Source: WHSV01 sp050693895
GTDB lineage: Bacteria > Actinomycetota > CADDZG01 > WHSQ01
Direction: 5' to 3'
NCBI GenBank assembly: GCA_050693895.1
Contig: JBOGWS010000018.1
Coordinates: forward strand, 41,727-105,726
DNA length: 64,000 nucleotides
Part shown: positions 49,630-58,416 of the stretch, in pieces
Position numbering within the stretch: position 1 is the stretch's first letter
Layout: each line of letters starts with the position of its first letter
Made by a program: the position numbers and the translations under genes
The notes under the pieces: model-generated
Seen by the model: the letters and a program-made list of their open reading frames with translations, nothing else
Database searches by the model: none
What the model was told of the DNA's origin: nothing

Positions 49630-50967
49630 TCATCGCAGCGAACTGGCTCGCCTCGTCCTCTGGTCGTGGCCGGTCCTCGGCCCCTCTTCGATCTGGACCT
49701 GCACGACGCGCCGGCGATGCGTTGATGTGACCCGGATCGTCCATCCGTCGTGGACGACCTCGTCTCGGCTTTTCGGAATGCGCTGCAACCTGTCCATGAG
49801 GAACCCTGCGATGGTTTCGTAGTCACCCTCCGGTAGCTCGAGGCCTATGGCATCGGCCGCCTCGTGCACTCTCAACGAGCCGGGCGCCAAGAAGCGGCCC
49901 TCGGCGACTCTTTCGACTTCGGACTCGGCGTCGTCGTGCTCGTCACGAATCTCTCCTACGAGCTCCTCCACCAGGTCCTCGATCGTGACGACTCCCGCCG
50001 TACCGCCGTGCTCGTCGATGACGAGCGCGAAGTGCAAGTGCTGGCGACGCATGTCGAATAGCAGAGGATGAAGCTTGCGGGACTCCGGCACGATCAGCAT
50101 CTGGCGAAAGTAGCGAGGGGGCAAGGGCTTGGTTCGCCCCTCCGGCGGGACCTTGAGGAGATCCTTGGAATGAAGGAAACCAAGGATCTGGTCGAGGCTC
50201 TCGCCGAAGACGGGGAAGCGCGAGTGACCGGTTTCGAGCACTAGTTTCTCTATCTCCTCGGGCGTGGCCGACGAAGGGATCACGGTCAGCTCGGTGCGCG
50301 GGACCATGACGGCTGCGGCATCGAGGTCTCCGAATGTAATTGCGCCGGTCAGCAGTTTGTGCTCGAAGGTCTCGAGCATGCCCTCGCGCGCCGACTCGGC
50401 GATCATCGCCCCAATCTCTTGAGCAGAGTGGGACGGGTTCAGTTCGTCGACGGGCTCGACCCTCAACAGTCGCAGGGTGGCGTTCGCCGTGGCATTCATC
50501 AGATAGATGAAGGGGCGAAAGACGTTGACGAACGCACGAAACGGCAGAGCGATCGCAAGCGCGCTGCGTTCCGGCTCGGCGATGGCGATGTTCTTTGGAG
50601 CCATCTCTCCAACGACCATGTGGAGAAAGACCACGATGGAGAGAGCCACCACGAACGAGACGGTGTGAAGAATCGTGTCCGGCAGGTCGACGATCCCGAG
50701 GAGAGCTCGCTCGATCAGTGCTGCAACCGCCGGCTCGGCCAGGTACCCGAGACCGAACGACATCATCGTGATGCCCAACTGGGCCCCCGCGAGCATGAGT
50801 GACAGCTCCCGGATGGATTTCATTGCGGATTTCGCTCGTCGGTTGCCCGCTGCATCGAGCTGCACGAGTTTGGTGCGCCGAGCCGCAGTCAAAGCGAACT
50901 CCGCGCCGACGAAGAACCCGTTGGCAACCAGCAAGAGGAGAGCGATGATCAACGGCCAGGGGCTCAT
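49630..50967 (-). CDS. CNNM/CorC-type transporter with CBS pair (copy 2)
   Basis: A 445-aa protein. The membrane domain begins PLIIALLLLVANGFFVGAEFALTAARRTKL, the standard CNNM start, followed by two CBS domains (LTVIPSSATPEEIEKLV; LHFALVIDEHGGTAGVVTIEDLVEELV) and the CorC_HlyC end domain (EGDYETIAGFLMDRLQRIP). Probably a divalent metal transporter. ATG 50967 overlaps the stop of copy 3 (ATGA), so the two are translationally coupled and may form a heteromer. Confidence 0.9.
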   Translation of the reverse strand: MSPWPLIIALLLLVANGFFVGAEFALTAARRTKLVQLDAAGNRRAKSAMKSIRELSLMLAGAQLGITMMSFGLGYLAEPAVAALIERALLGIVDLPDTILHTVSFVVALSIVVFLHMVVGEMAPKNIAIAEPERSALAIALPFRAFVNVFRPFIYLMNATANATLRLLRVEPVDELNPSHSAQEIGAMIAESAREGMLETFEHKLLTGAITFGDLDAAAVMVPRTELTVIPSSATPEEIEKLVLETGHSRFPVFGESLDQILGFLHSKDLLKVPPEGRTKPLPPRYFRQMLIVPESRKLHPLLFDMRRQHLHFALVIDEHGGTAGVVTIEDLVEELVGEIRDEHDDAESEVERVAEGRFLAPGSLRVHEAADAIGLELPEGDYETIAGFLMDRLQRIPKSRDEVVHDGWTIRVTSTHRRRVVQVQIEEGPRTGHDQRTRRASSLR

Positions 50968-52301
50968 GAATTCCCTTCCATCGCGCCTGCGATCTCGGGG
51001 GGACCCGCGATCAATACGCGTGCGACCCGTTTGCCGTCCATCTCGACGACCTTGAACTCCCACGGCCCGTAGGCGATGTGCTGACCCTGTTCGGGGATGC
51101 GCTCGAGAAGACTCAGGATGAAGCCTGCGAGGGTCTCGTAGTCACCCTCGGGCATCTCGAATCCGGTCAGGTCCTCGAGGTCGTCGGGGTGCAGCATTCC
51201 CGAGACCACGTGCACGCCCAGGGGAGGGGCGGTCATGGGCGCGGTCGTGGGGGCCGCGTCGTACTCGTCTTCGATGTCGCCCACTATCTCCTCTAGGAGG
51301 TCTTCCAGGGTGACGATTCCCGCGGTGCCCCCGTACTCGTCGATTACGACGGCGAGTTGCTTGCGCGTCCTGCGCATCTCGAGCAGCATCGAGTCGAGGT
51401 TGCGGGACTCCGGCACCACGATCGCGTCCTGCACGATGCTGACGACTTTGGTTGTCGGCCGCTCCTCCATCGGAATCCGGTAGATGTCCTTGATGTGAGC
51501 CATCCCGACGATGTCGTCGATGTCGCGCCCGGTTACGGGGAACCGTGAGTGGCCGGTGGCAAGGGCCCTGCGGACCAGATCGTCCAGCGTGTCGTTCTCG
51601 GCGATGGACTCGACCGCCGTGCGAGGGACGAGCGCATCCTCCGCGTCCTTCTCCCCGAACGAAATCGAGCGCGCAAGGAGCGCGAACTCAGCCGGGTCTA
51701 GGGCTCCACCATGGTGCGAGGACTCGATCAACAACTCGATCTCCTCCAGCGAGCGCACGGAATTGAGCTCTTCTTGCGGCTCGATGCCCAGCCGTCTCAC
51801 CGTCCAATTGGCGGAGTTGTTGAGGAAGAGGATCAGTGGCTTCGCGGCCAGGTTTGCCACTCGCATGGGCCCGGAGATCCTCAGCGCGAGCCCGACGGGC
51901 CGGGCGAGGGCAAGGTTCTTGGGGACCAGCTCGCCTATGACCATCTGAGTCGCGGTTGCAAGGACCAGGGCGATGGCAACCGAGATACCCAGGCTGGAGC
52001 TCTCGGGAGCGCCGAGAGACCGGACGAGTGGTTCCAGGGGCCGGCCCACGGCCGGCTCGACGATGAAACCCACGATCAGCGAGCTGACGGTGATGCCGAG
52101 CTGGGCCCCAGAGAGCTGGAAGCTCAGAGTGTGCAGCGCGGCCATCGCGCTCTTGGCCCTGCGGTCTCCCTTCTCGGCCAGCGCCTCGATTTTCGTGCGA
52201 TCTGCCGCGACGAGGGCGAATTCCCCCGCAACGTAGACGGCGTTGACGAGGATCAGTCCTAAGACGACGAGAATGCCGAGAAGGGTCTCGATCGAGGCCG
52301 C
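50964..52301 (-). CDS. CNNM/CorC-type transporter with CBS pair (copy 3), start codon unclear
   Basis: The first ATG in this frame (52145) would remove the conserved first membrane segment. Upstream the frame continues as LLGILVVLGLILVNAVYVAG then EFALVAADRTKIEALAEKGDRRAKS, a textbook CNNM N-terminus. It is bounded by TAG at 52304–52302, and no ATG, GTG or TTG occurs between that stop and the conserved region. ATC at 52292, a non-standard start, or a sequencing or mutational change of the TAG are options. The CBS domains (VIDEYGGTAGIVTLEDLLEEIVG) and C-terminal domain are intact. Confidence 0.8.
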   Translation of the reverse strand, partial: AASIETLLGILVVLGLILVNAVYVAGEFALVAADRTKIEALAEKGDRRAKSAMAALHTLSFQLSGAQLGITVSSLIVGFIVEPAVGRPLEPLVRSLGAPESSSLGISVAIALVLATATQMVIGELVPKNLALARPVGLALRISGPMRVANLAAKPLILFLNNSANWTVRRLGIEPQEELNSVRSLEEIELLIESSHHGGALDPAEFALLARSISFGEKDAEDALVPRTAVESIAENDTLDDLVRRALATGHSRFPVTGRDIDDIVGMAHIKDIYRIPMEERPTTKVVSIVQDAIVVPESRNLDSMLLEMRRTRKQLAVVIDEYGGTAGIVTLEDLLEEIVGDIEDEYDAAPTTAPMTAPPLGVHVVSGMLHPDDLEDLTGFEMPEGDYETLAGFILSLLERIPEQGQHIAYGPWEFKVVEMDGKRVARVLIAGPPEIAGAMEGNS

Positions 52302-52405
52302 CTAGACCGGTCTTCGGCGCGAAAGCGGGGGCCCGGCTAAGTGGCTGCCGGCCGACGGAGGGCGGTCACTGCCGAGCTCGGTCATCTGTCTCCAGGATCA
52401 TGTGC

Positions 52406-52552
52406 CTCTGGGCTTCGGCGGAGCTTCGCTGCGCCTCGCCGAGCAAGAGGCTCGGTACCCGCCCTGCGGGCGGACAAGTCTCTGGGCTTCGGCGGAGCTT
52501 CGCTGCGCCTCGCCGAGCAAGAGGCTCGGTACCGCCCTGCGGGCGGGGACAA
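52406..52552. repeat. Tandem 74-bp hairpin-rich repeat in the glyS leader
   Basis: Two tandem copies: the first 54 nt of each (52406–52459 and 52480–52533) are identical, followed by one-base and two-base length differences. Each unit contains CCGCCC-TGC-GGGCGG (6-bp perfect hairpin), CGAGC-AAGAG-GCTCG (5-bp hairpin) and a longer imperfect hairpin around GCGGAGCTTCGCTGCGC. The repeat ends about 20 nt before the glyS start. It does not contain the T-box consensus. The rest of the 52302–52572 gap shows nothing else recognisable. Confidence 0.75.
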
Positions 52553-52572
52553 CCCCATTATCATCATGCATC

Positions 52573-53895
52573 ATGAGTTCAGTATCCATCGACACCATCG
52601 TCAACCTGTGTAAGCGGCGTGGGATCGTCTTCCCCTCGAGCGAGATCTACGGCGGACTTCGCTCGGCGTGGGATTGGGGGCCCCTCGGCGTCGAGCTCAA
52701 GCGCAACGTCAAGAACGAATGGTGGAAGGCGATCGTGCACACACGCGACGATGTCGTCGGGCTCGAGAGCTCGATTCTGATGTCGCCGAAGGTATGGGAG
52801 GCGTCCGGGCACGTCGCGACCTTCACCGATCCGCTCGTCGAGTGCACGAATTGCCACAAGCGGTTTCGGGCCGACCACATCGATCTCGCCAAGTCCTGCC
52901 CCAACTGCGGGCAGGGGCCCACCTGGACCGAGCCGCGAAACTTCAATCTCATGTTCAAGACCCATATGGGTCCGGTCGAGGACTCGGCCCATGTCGCCTA
53001 CCTACGGCCCGAGACCGCGCAGGGCATGTTCGTCGACTTCATGACGGTTCAACAGACCTCGAGAAAGAAAATCCCGTTCGGCATCGCACAGCAGGGCAAG
53101 AGCTTCCGCAACGAGATCACGCCCGGGAACTTCGTCTTTAGAACGCGCGAGTTCGAACAGATGGAGATGGAGTTCTTCGTCAAGCCGGGAACGGACGAAC
53201 AGTGGCACAAGTACTGGTTGGACGAACGTATGAGCTGGTATCTCGACCTGGGGATCACAAAGGCCAACCTGCGTCTGCGGCAACACGATGCCGACGAGTT
53301 GAGCCACTACGCCAAAGACACCTACGACATCGAGTATGAGTTCCCCTCGATGGGATGGTCCGAGCTCGAAGGGATCGCCAACCGGACGGACTTCGACCTC
53401 AAGGCACATGCTGCGCACTCGGGCCAGGATCTGAGCTATTACGACTCCGATACGGACGAGCGGTACGTGCCCTATGTGATCGAGCCCGCCGTCGGGGTGG
53501 AACGGCCGACCTTTGCCTTTCTCATCGACGCGTACCGCGAAGAGGAGGCTCCCACGGCCTCGGGCAAGATCGAGAGGCGCACGGTGCTCAAACTCGACAA
53601 GCGCCTGGCGCCCTACAAGGTCGCCGTGTTGCCGCTGTCGAAGAACGTGGACCTCGCGCCGGCATCCGAGAAGCTTGCCGCCGAGGTGCGCAAGCACTTC
53701 GTCTGCGACTTTGACGTGACGGGCTCCATCGGCAAGCGATACCGTCGTCAAGACGAGGTCGGAACTCCGTTCTGCGTCACGTTCGACTTCGATTCGCTCG
53801 ACGACAACCAGGTCACCGTGCGGGACCGGGATTCGATGGAGCAGGAACGAATACCGATCGAGGGACTCGTCGAGTTCCTGAGAAAGAGGCTGTGA
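52573..53895 (+). CDS. glyS: Glycyl-tRNA synthetase (alpha-2 type)
   Basis: Class II synthetase of 440 aa, the dimeric form used by actinobacteria. Motif 1 region near ELKRNVKNEWWKA, a zinc-type CTNCHKRF…CPNCG insert, motif 2 FRNEITPG (~residue 180) with RTREFEQMEMEFF, and a C-terminal anticodon-binding domain (APYKVAVLPLSKN). ATG 52573 gives the conserved start SVSIDTIVNLCKRRG; the frame is open upstream only through the hairpin repeats. Confidence 0.96.
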   Translation: MSSVSIDTIVNLCKRRGIVFPSSEIYGGLRSAWDWGPLGVELKRNVKNEWWKAIVHTRDDVVGLESSILMSPKVWEASGHVATFTDPLVECTNCHKRFRADHIDLAKSCPNCGQGPTWTEPRNFNLMFKTHMGPVEDSAHVAYLRPETAQGMFVDFMTVQQTSRKKIPFGIAQQGKSFRNEITPGNFVFRTREFEQMEMEFFVKPGTDEQWHKYWLDERMSWYLDLGITKANLRLRQHDADELSHYAKDTYDIEYEFPSMGWSELEGIANRTDFDLKAHAAHSGQDLSYYDSDTDERYVPYVIEPAVGVERPTFAFLIDAYREEEAPTASGKIERRTVLKLDKRLAPYKVAVLPLSKNVDLAPASEKLAAEVRKHFVCDFDVTGSIGKRYRRQDEVGTPFCVTFDFDSLDDNQVTVRDRDSMEQERIPIEGLVEFLRKRL

Positions 53896-54176
53896 TGAGC
53901 ACAACACTGTTCGGGACGGTCACGCGGCCGACGGGTGAGCCCGCCCAGACTGCTACGGTCGAGCTTCACAACTCCTCGGGTGACATCCTCGACCAGATCG
54001 TCTGCGACAGTCAGGGACGATTCCGTTACCACCTCTCCCCGGGCGAGTGGCGACTGTTCGTGTGGGACCCCACGGGGGGGCGCGCGGAAGTAAGCGTCGA
54101 TTTGCAGAAGGATGAGGACACCGAGGTGGACATCGACCTGCGGGCGACTGCGGGATTGAAGGGCAACGGGGGGTAA
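53895..54176 (+). CDS. Single beta-sandwich (carboxypeptidase-regulatory-like) protein
   Basis: A 93-aa protein without signal peptide, forming one CarboxypepD_reg/Cna-B-like unit: LFGTVTRPTGEPAQTATVELHNSSGD, then DSQGRFRYHLSPGEWRLFVWDP. These folds usually occur as repeats in extracellular proteins, so a lone cytosolic unit is unusual. ATG 53895 shares its A with the glyS stop (TGATG), and ppdK follows 24 nt later, so it lies in a glyS–ppdK transcript. Confidence 0.65.
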   Translation: MSTTLFGTVTRPTGEPAQTATVELHNSSGDILDQIVCDSQGRFRYHLSPGEWRLFVWDPTGGRAEVSVDLQKDEDTEVDIDLRATAGLKGNGG

Positions 54177-54200
54177 CCAATTTGAGGAGGGTTTGGCTTC

Positions 54201-56966
54201 ATGAGCAAGTGGGTCTACGACTTTGAAGAGGGCGACGCCACCCAGAAGAATCTTTTAGGGGGCAAGGGCGCCAACCTGGCCGAGATGACGAATCTTGGCC
54301 TTCCCGTCCCTCCGGGATTCACCATCACCACGGACGCATGCAACGCCTATCGCGAGGCGGGCCAGCAGTTCCCGGAGGGTCTCCTCGACCAGGTCGCCGA
54401 GCACCGGAAGAAGCTCGAGGAAAAGATGGGCCGTCAGATCGGGAACGCGCGCGACCCATTGCTCGTATCCGTCCGCTCCGGCGCTCCGTTCTCGATGCCG
54501 GGGATGATGGACACGGTTCTGAACGTCGGGCTGAACGAGGACAGTGTCGAGGGCCTGATCAAGCAGACGGGCTCGGATCGTTTCTCGTGGGACAGCTACC
54601 GGCGTCTGGTGCAGATGTTCGGCAAAACGGTGATGGGTGTTGACGGCGATCTCTTTGAGGAAGCGCTCGAGGATGCCAAGCACAAAAAGGGAGTCGCCAA
54701 CGACGTCGACCTCGACACGAAGGACCTCAAGAAGCTCGCAAAGACCTTCAAGTCGATCATCAAGAAGGACACCAAGCGGGAGTTCCCTCAGGATCCCACT
54801 GATCAGCTGCACCAGGCGGTCGAAGCGGTGTTCGGATCGTGGGACAACAAGCGAGCACAAGACTACCGGCGCCGCAACAGGATCTCAGACAGCCTCGGAA
54901 CCGCCGTCAACGTGCAGACGATGGTGTTCGGCAACAAGGGCGAGAACTCGGGAACCGGCGTCGGCTTCACGCGTGATCCCGCCACGGGTGAACGAACTCC
55001 TTACGGCGACTACCTGCAGAACGCTCAGGGTGAGGACGTCGTGGCAGGCATCCGCAACACCTTGCCGATCACCGAGATGAACCGGATCCAACCCCGCGCG
55101 TACCAGGAGCTCAAGGAGCACTTCGGCACCCTCGAGCGGCACTACAAGGATATGTGCGACACCGAGTTCACCATCGAAGAGGGCAAGTTGTGGATGCTCC
55201 AGACGCGCGTGGGCAAGCGGACCTCGCTCGCAGAGTGGCGCATGGCCGAAGAGATGCTCGAAGAGGGCTTCATCGACGACAAAGCGGCGGTGCGCGACCG
55301 TCTAACGGCCGGCAAGCTCGACGAGCTCTTCAAGCCGATCATCCGAGCCGACCTCAAGGGCTCCATGACGCCGGTGGCCAAGGGCCTCAACGCCTCTCCC
55401 GGCGCGGCCGTCGGCCGAGCCGTGTTCACGGCCGACGACGCCTCGGAGTGGGCCGAGCGCGGCGAGCAGGTCATTCTCGTTCGGCGTGAGACGAACCCGG
55501 ACGACTATCACGGCATGGTTTCGAGCCAGGGGATCCTGACCTCGGCGGGCGGGACCAACTCGCACGCTGCAGTGGTGGCGCGCGGCGAGGGCATTCCCGC
55601 CGTCTGTGGTGCGGACGCAATCCGCATCGATCGCAAGGCCAAGGCCTTCAATGTGCGTGGCACGACGGTGGGCGAGGGCGACTGGATCACGATCGACGGC
55701 ACCGATGGAACCGTCTACGCGGAGCAACTCGAAACCGAGCCCTCCGAGCTCGAGGTGGCTCAGCTTGCGTCGGCGAAGCAAAACCAGGGCAGGAGGCTCA
55801 CGAAGGCCGAGAAGGAGTCGCTGAGCTCGGACCTGTGGGCTGCCTACCAGCGTTTCATGACGTTCGCCGATGCCAATCGCGATCTAGGCGTCCGGGCGAA
55901 CGCGGACACTCCCGAGCAGGCGGCCAACGCGCGGGCGCGCGGCGCGGAGGGAATCGGTCTCTGCCGGACGGAGCACATGTTCCTTGGCGAAGAGCGGGTC
56001 GCCGCCGTCCGCACGATGATCTTTGCAGAGACCGAAGAGGAAGAGGCCGAGGCCTACAAGATCCTTGCCCCGCTCCAGAAGAAGGACTTTCTCGGCATCT
56101 TCAAGGCGATGGACGGGCTTCCCGTCACGGTGCGTCTCCTCGACCCGCCGCTGAATGAGTTCCTGCCAAATCGTGTCGAGGTCGAGGTTGCAGTCGCCCT
56201 TGCGCAGCAGAAGAGCAAGCGCAAGGTCGAGATCGACCGCGAGAAGATGTCGATGAAAGACGCCGAGAAGCTGCGCGACAAGCTCAGCGAGTTGGACGAA
56301 GCGAACCCCATGCTCGGCCTGCGCGGCGTTCGTCTCGGCATAGTCAAGCCGGGCCTCTACGCCATGCAGGTGCGCGCCATCACGGAGGCCGCGGTGCAGC
56401 TCAAGAAGAAAGGGCTCGACCCACGACCCGAGATCATGATTCCTCTGGTCGCAACGGCCGAGGAATTGCAGCAGATGCGCGACGAACTGGAGCCCATCTC
56501 CAAGGCCATCATCGAGAAGGCCGGCGTCGATCTGCACATCGAGTTCGGCACCATGATCGAGCTGCCTCGTGCCGCCGTCGACTCGGGCGCTATCGCCCAG
56601 CACGCGGACTTCTTCTCGTACGGAACCAACGACCTCACACAGACGGCGTTCGGGTTCAGCCGGGACGACATCGGGAGGTTCCTGGCGTTCTACGAAGAGC
56701 GCAAGCTCGTGCCCTACAACCCCTTCGTCACGATCGACAAGGCCGGGGTCGGGCGGCTTATGCGTATCAGCGTCGAAGAGGGTCGAAAGGCGAACCGCGA
56801 CCTACATCTCGGCATCTGCGGAGAGCACGGCGGAGACCCCGACTCGGTTGTGATCTGCCACGAGCTCGGGCTCGACTACGTGTCCTGCTCTCCCTACCGC
56901 GTGCCGGTTGCGAGGCTGGCGGCCGCACAGGCAAAGCTGGGAGCGGCTACGACCTCGTCCAAGTAA
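54201..56966 (+). CDS. ppdK: Pyruvate, phosphate dikinase
   Basis: A 921-aa enzyme interconverting pyruvate, ATP and Pi with PEP, AMP and PPi. ATP-grasp domain at the N-terminus (GGKGANLAEM … SVRSGAPFSMPGMMDT), swivelling phosphohistidine domain with the catalytic His in GGTNSHAAVVARG (~residue 456), and a TIM-barrel PEP domain ending GICGEHGGDP with the catalytic Cys. In most homologues the segment reads GGMTSH and the Thr is the regulatory phosphosite; here it is Asn. Strong SD GAGGAGGG upstream. Confidence 0.95.
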   Translation: MSKWVYDFEEGDATQKNLLGGKGANLAEMTNLGLPVPPGFTITTDACNAYREAGQQFPEGLLDQVAEHRKKLEEKMGRQIGNARDPLLVSVRSGAPFSMPGMMDTVLNVGLNEDSVEGLIKQTGSDRFSWDSYRRLVQMFGKTVMGVDGDLFEEALEDAKHKKGVANDVDLDTKDLKKLAKTFKSIIKKDTKREFPQDPTDQLHQAVEAVFGSWDNKRAQDYRRRNRISDSLGTAVNVQTMVFGNKGENSGTGVGFTRDPATGERTPYGDYLQNAQGEDVVAGIRNTLPITEMNRIQPRAYQELKEHFGTLERHYKDMCDTEFTIEEGKLWMLQTRVGKRTSLAEWRMAEEMLEEGFIDDKAAVRDRLTAGKLDELFKPIIRADLKGSMTPVAKGLNASPGAAVGRAVFTADDASEWAERGEQVILVRRETNPDDYHGMVSSQGILTSAGGTNSHAAVVARGEGIPAVCGADAIRIDRKAKAFNVRGTTVGEGDWITIDGTDGTVYAEQLETEPSELEVAQLASAKQNQGRRLTKAEKESLSSDLWAAYQRFMTFADANRDLGVRANADTPEQAANARARGAEGIGLCRTEHMFLGEERVAAVRTMIFAETEEEEAEAYKILAPLQKKDFLGIFKAMDGLPVTVRLLDPPLNEFLPNRVEVEVAVALAQQKSKRKVEIDREKMSMKDAEKLRDKLSELDEANPMLGLRGVRLGIVKPGLYAMQVRAITEAAVQLKKKGLDPRPEIMIPLVATAEELQQMRDELEPISKAIIEKAGVDLHIEFGTMIELPRAAVDSGAIAQHADFFSYGTNDLTQTAFGFSRDDIGRFLAFYEERKLVPYNPFVTIDKAGVGRLMRISVEEGRKANRDLHLGICGEHGGDPDSVVICHELGLDYVSCSPYRVPVARLAAAQAKLGAATTSSK

Positions 56967-56987
56967 GAGGCTGGGTACAACCAGGCA

Positions 56988-57674
56988 TCAGTTCGAGCAG
57001 GGCTTTACGTGCAGCGCTCGCAGTTCGGGAAAGATCGACGGCGGGCGCCCGCCCTGAGGCCATGACATCTCGAAGGCCGCGGCAAACGAGGCCGTCTTCT
57101 CGGTGGGACCCTCGTAGTCGAGTTGGAGATTCGTAAAGCCCCCTCGCTTGAACTTGCGGATCTTCAAGTCCCCGCGGTGAAGGGTCCAGTTCTTCTTGAG
57201 GACGCCCTTCAACGAGCCCGAGCCGCCGGCATTGACGACGAGTCTCGTCTGCACCGTGCGCGACCTGTTCGCTCCGAGGCTCCTCCCCTGAGGAGCGCGC
57301 TTGAGCACCTTTCCGGTCCCGCTCGTTTGCACGCCGAGCTGGCTTACGACGCGCCGGGCGCACCACCCGTTGACCGGGTTGGTTCGCGTGGCCAGCCACA
57401 TCGCACCGAAGTCGCGATTGGAGTTGTTGTCCTGGGCGGCGCTGTATCGGTAGAAGAACGTGCAGAAGGTCCATTTCGACATTACCCGTCCGGTGCCTCC
57501 GTTGCGGCGAAATCTCCCGTCCTTGCAGTCCGGCCCCGGGTAGGTATCTCTGTCGAAGGTCACGGGCCCCACCGTTGTCGGTTTGCTTCGTGGGTCCAAC
57601 TGGGCGCCGGCCGACAGGGGCGTGAGCGCGAGAGCCACCGCAATGACGATCAATGCAGACCTCTTGCCTAGCAT
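56988..57674 (-). CDS. Secreted protein of unknown family, paralogue A
   Basis: A 228-aa protein with a clear signal peptide (KRSALIVIAVALALTPLSAGAQ, cleavage after ~residue 24). The mature protein is basic, with Cys residues in DCKDG, TFCTFFYRY and NGWCARR. The block from FYRY through DNxxxRDxGxxW to GxWCxxRVxSxLG recurs in the neighbouring gene, showing that the two are duplicates. No known domain. It overlaps the upstream paralogue by 7 nt, so they form one transcript. Probably extracellular. Confidence 0.7.
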   Translation of the reverse strand: MLGKRSALIVIAVALALTPLSAGAQLDPRSKPTTVGPVTFDRDTYPGPDCKDGRFRRNGGTGRVMSKWTFCTFFYRYSAAQDNNSNRDFGAMWLATRTNPVNGWCARRVVSQLGVQTSGTGKVLKRAPQGRSLGANRSRTVQTRLVVNAGGSGSLKGVLKKNWTLHRGDLKIRKFKRGGFTNLQLDYEGPTEKTASFAAAFEMSWPQGGRPPSIFPELRALHVKPCSN

Positions 57675-58393
57675 TTACCTCTCCTCTCAAAGTCATACCG
57701 GAGTCCGGAAGCGATGGCGTTCGGCAGGTTGTCGACGTCCCACGAGACCCCCGCCCCCGATGTGAGGTTTAGGACCCCTCCTCGCTGGCCGGTCCAACGT
57801 TGGGTGAATATTCGTGTTCCTTGAATCGTAGATCGGGAGTGGCGCAGTCGTCGGGGGCGGAACCAGGTGCTTTCGGTCAGCGTCGCACTCCTTTTCCCGA
57901 ATCCACCGGCAAGGCTGGCGAGCCTGACGCGGACCTTTCGAGATTTCTTCATCGAAAGGTTCCTTGCCGGGACACGTTTGTGGAACTTCGTGTCCCGTGA
58001 GATACCCAGGTCGGACCACACCCTCGTCGCACACCACGCGCCGCGCGGCTCGACTCGAGCCTGGACCCAGGCGAGGCCGTAATCGCGCTCCTCGTTGTCC
58101 TCGGCGAACGGATCGTAGGTGTAGAAGAGCAGGCAGGTCTCCGTTTCGGCAACCACCTCCCGGTGGCCGTTCACCTTCGTTCGGAAGGTCCTGCGGCCGC
58201 ATTGACGCTCGTCCAAGTTGAGAGGCCCCGTTTGCTTGGGCTTGTCGCGGGCCTCGGCCGGCGGGCTGCCGGCGAGGACAATTCCAAGCGCGACAAGCAG
58301 CGCGCCGACCGACCGGCTTGGGATGCGAAATGTCAGATTCGTGAGGTAGTTCTCCATCTCCTGCCACATTATCTGCGCGCGGTTCTTCGTCAT
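57668..58393 (-). CDS. Secreted protein of unknown family, paralogue B
   Basis: A 241-aa relative of the downstream gene. Signal region SVGALLVALGIVLAGSPPAEA (~residues 29–49), with a long basic N-terminal lead that may mean the true start is one of the internal ATGs (residue 9 or 13). Shared features: TCLLFYTYDP, AEDNEERDYGLAW, GAWCATRVWSDLGI. The C-terminal halves differ. Divergent from dgt with only 23 nt between starts, so its promoter lies in or next to dgt. Confidence 0.68.
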   Translation of the reverse strand: MTKNRAQIMWQEMENYLTNLTFRIPSRSVGALLVALGIVLAGSPPAEARDKPKQTGPLNLDERQCGRRTFRTKVNGHREVVAETETCLLFYTYDPFAEDNEERDYGLAWVQARVEPRGAWCATRVWSDLGISRDTKFHKRVPARNLSMKKSRKVRVRLASLAGGFGKRSATLTESTWFRPRRLRHSRSTIQGTRIFTQRWTGQRGGVLNLTSGAGVSWDVDNLPNAIASGLRYDFERRGKC

Positions 58394-58416
58394 AGGCGGG
58401 TGCTACCTTCATTTTC

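Noticed and set aside
50964..52145. ATG 52145 as start of CNNM copy 3
   Set aside because: It would delete the first conserved membrane segment, which is clearly encoded upstream in the same frame.
52302..52572. T-box riboswitch before glyS
   Set aside because: No T-box consensus and no T-run terminator; the structure there is a tandem repeat.
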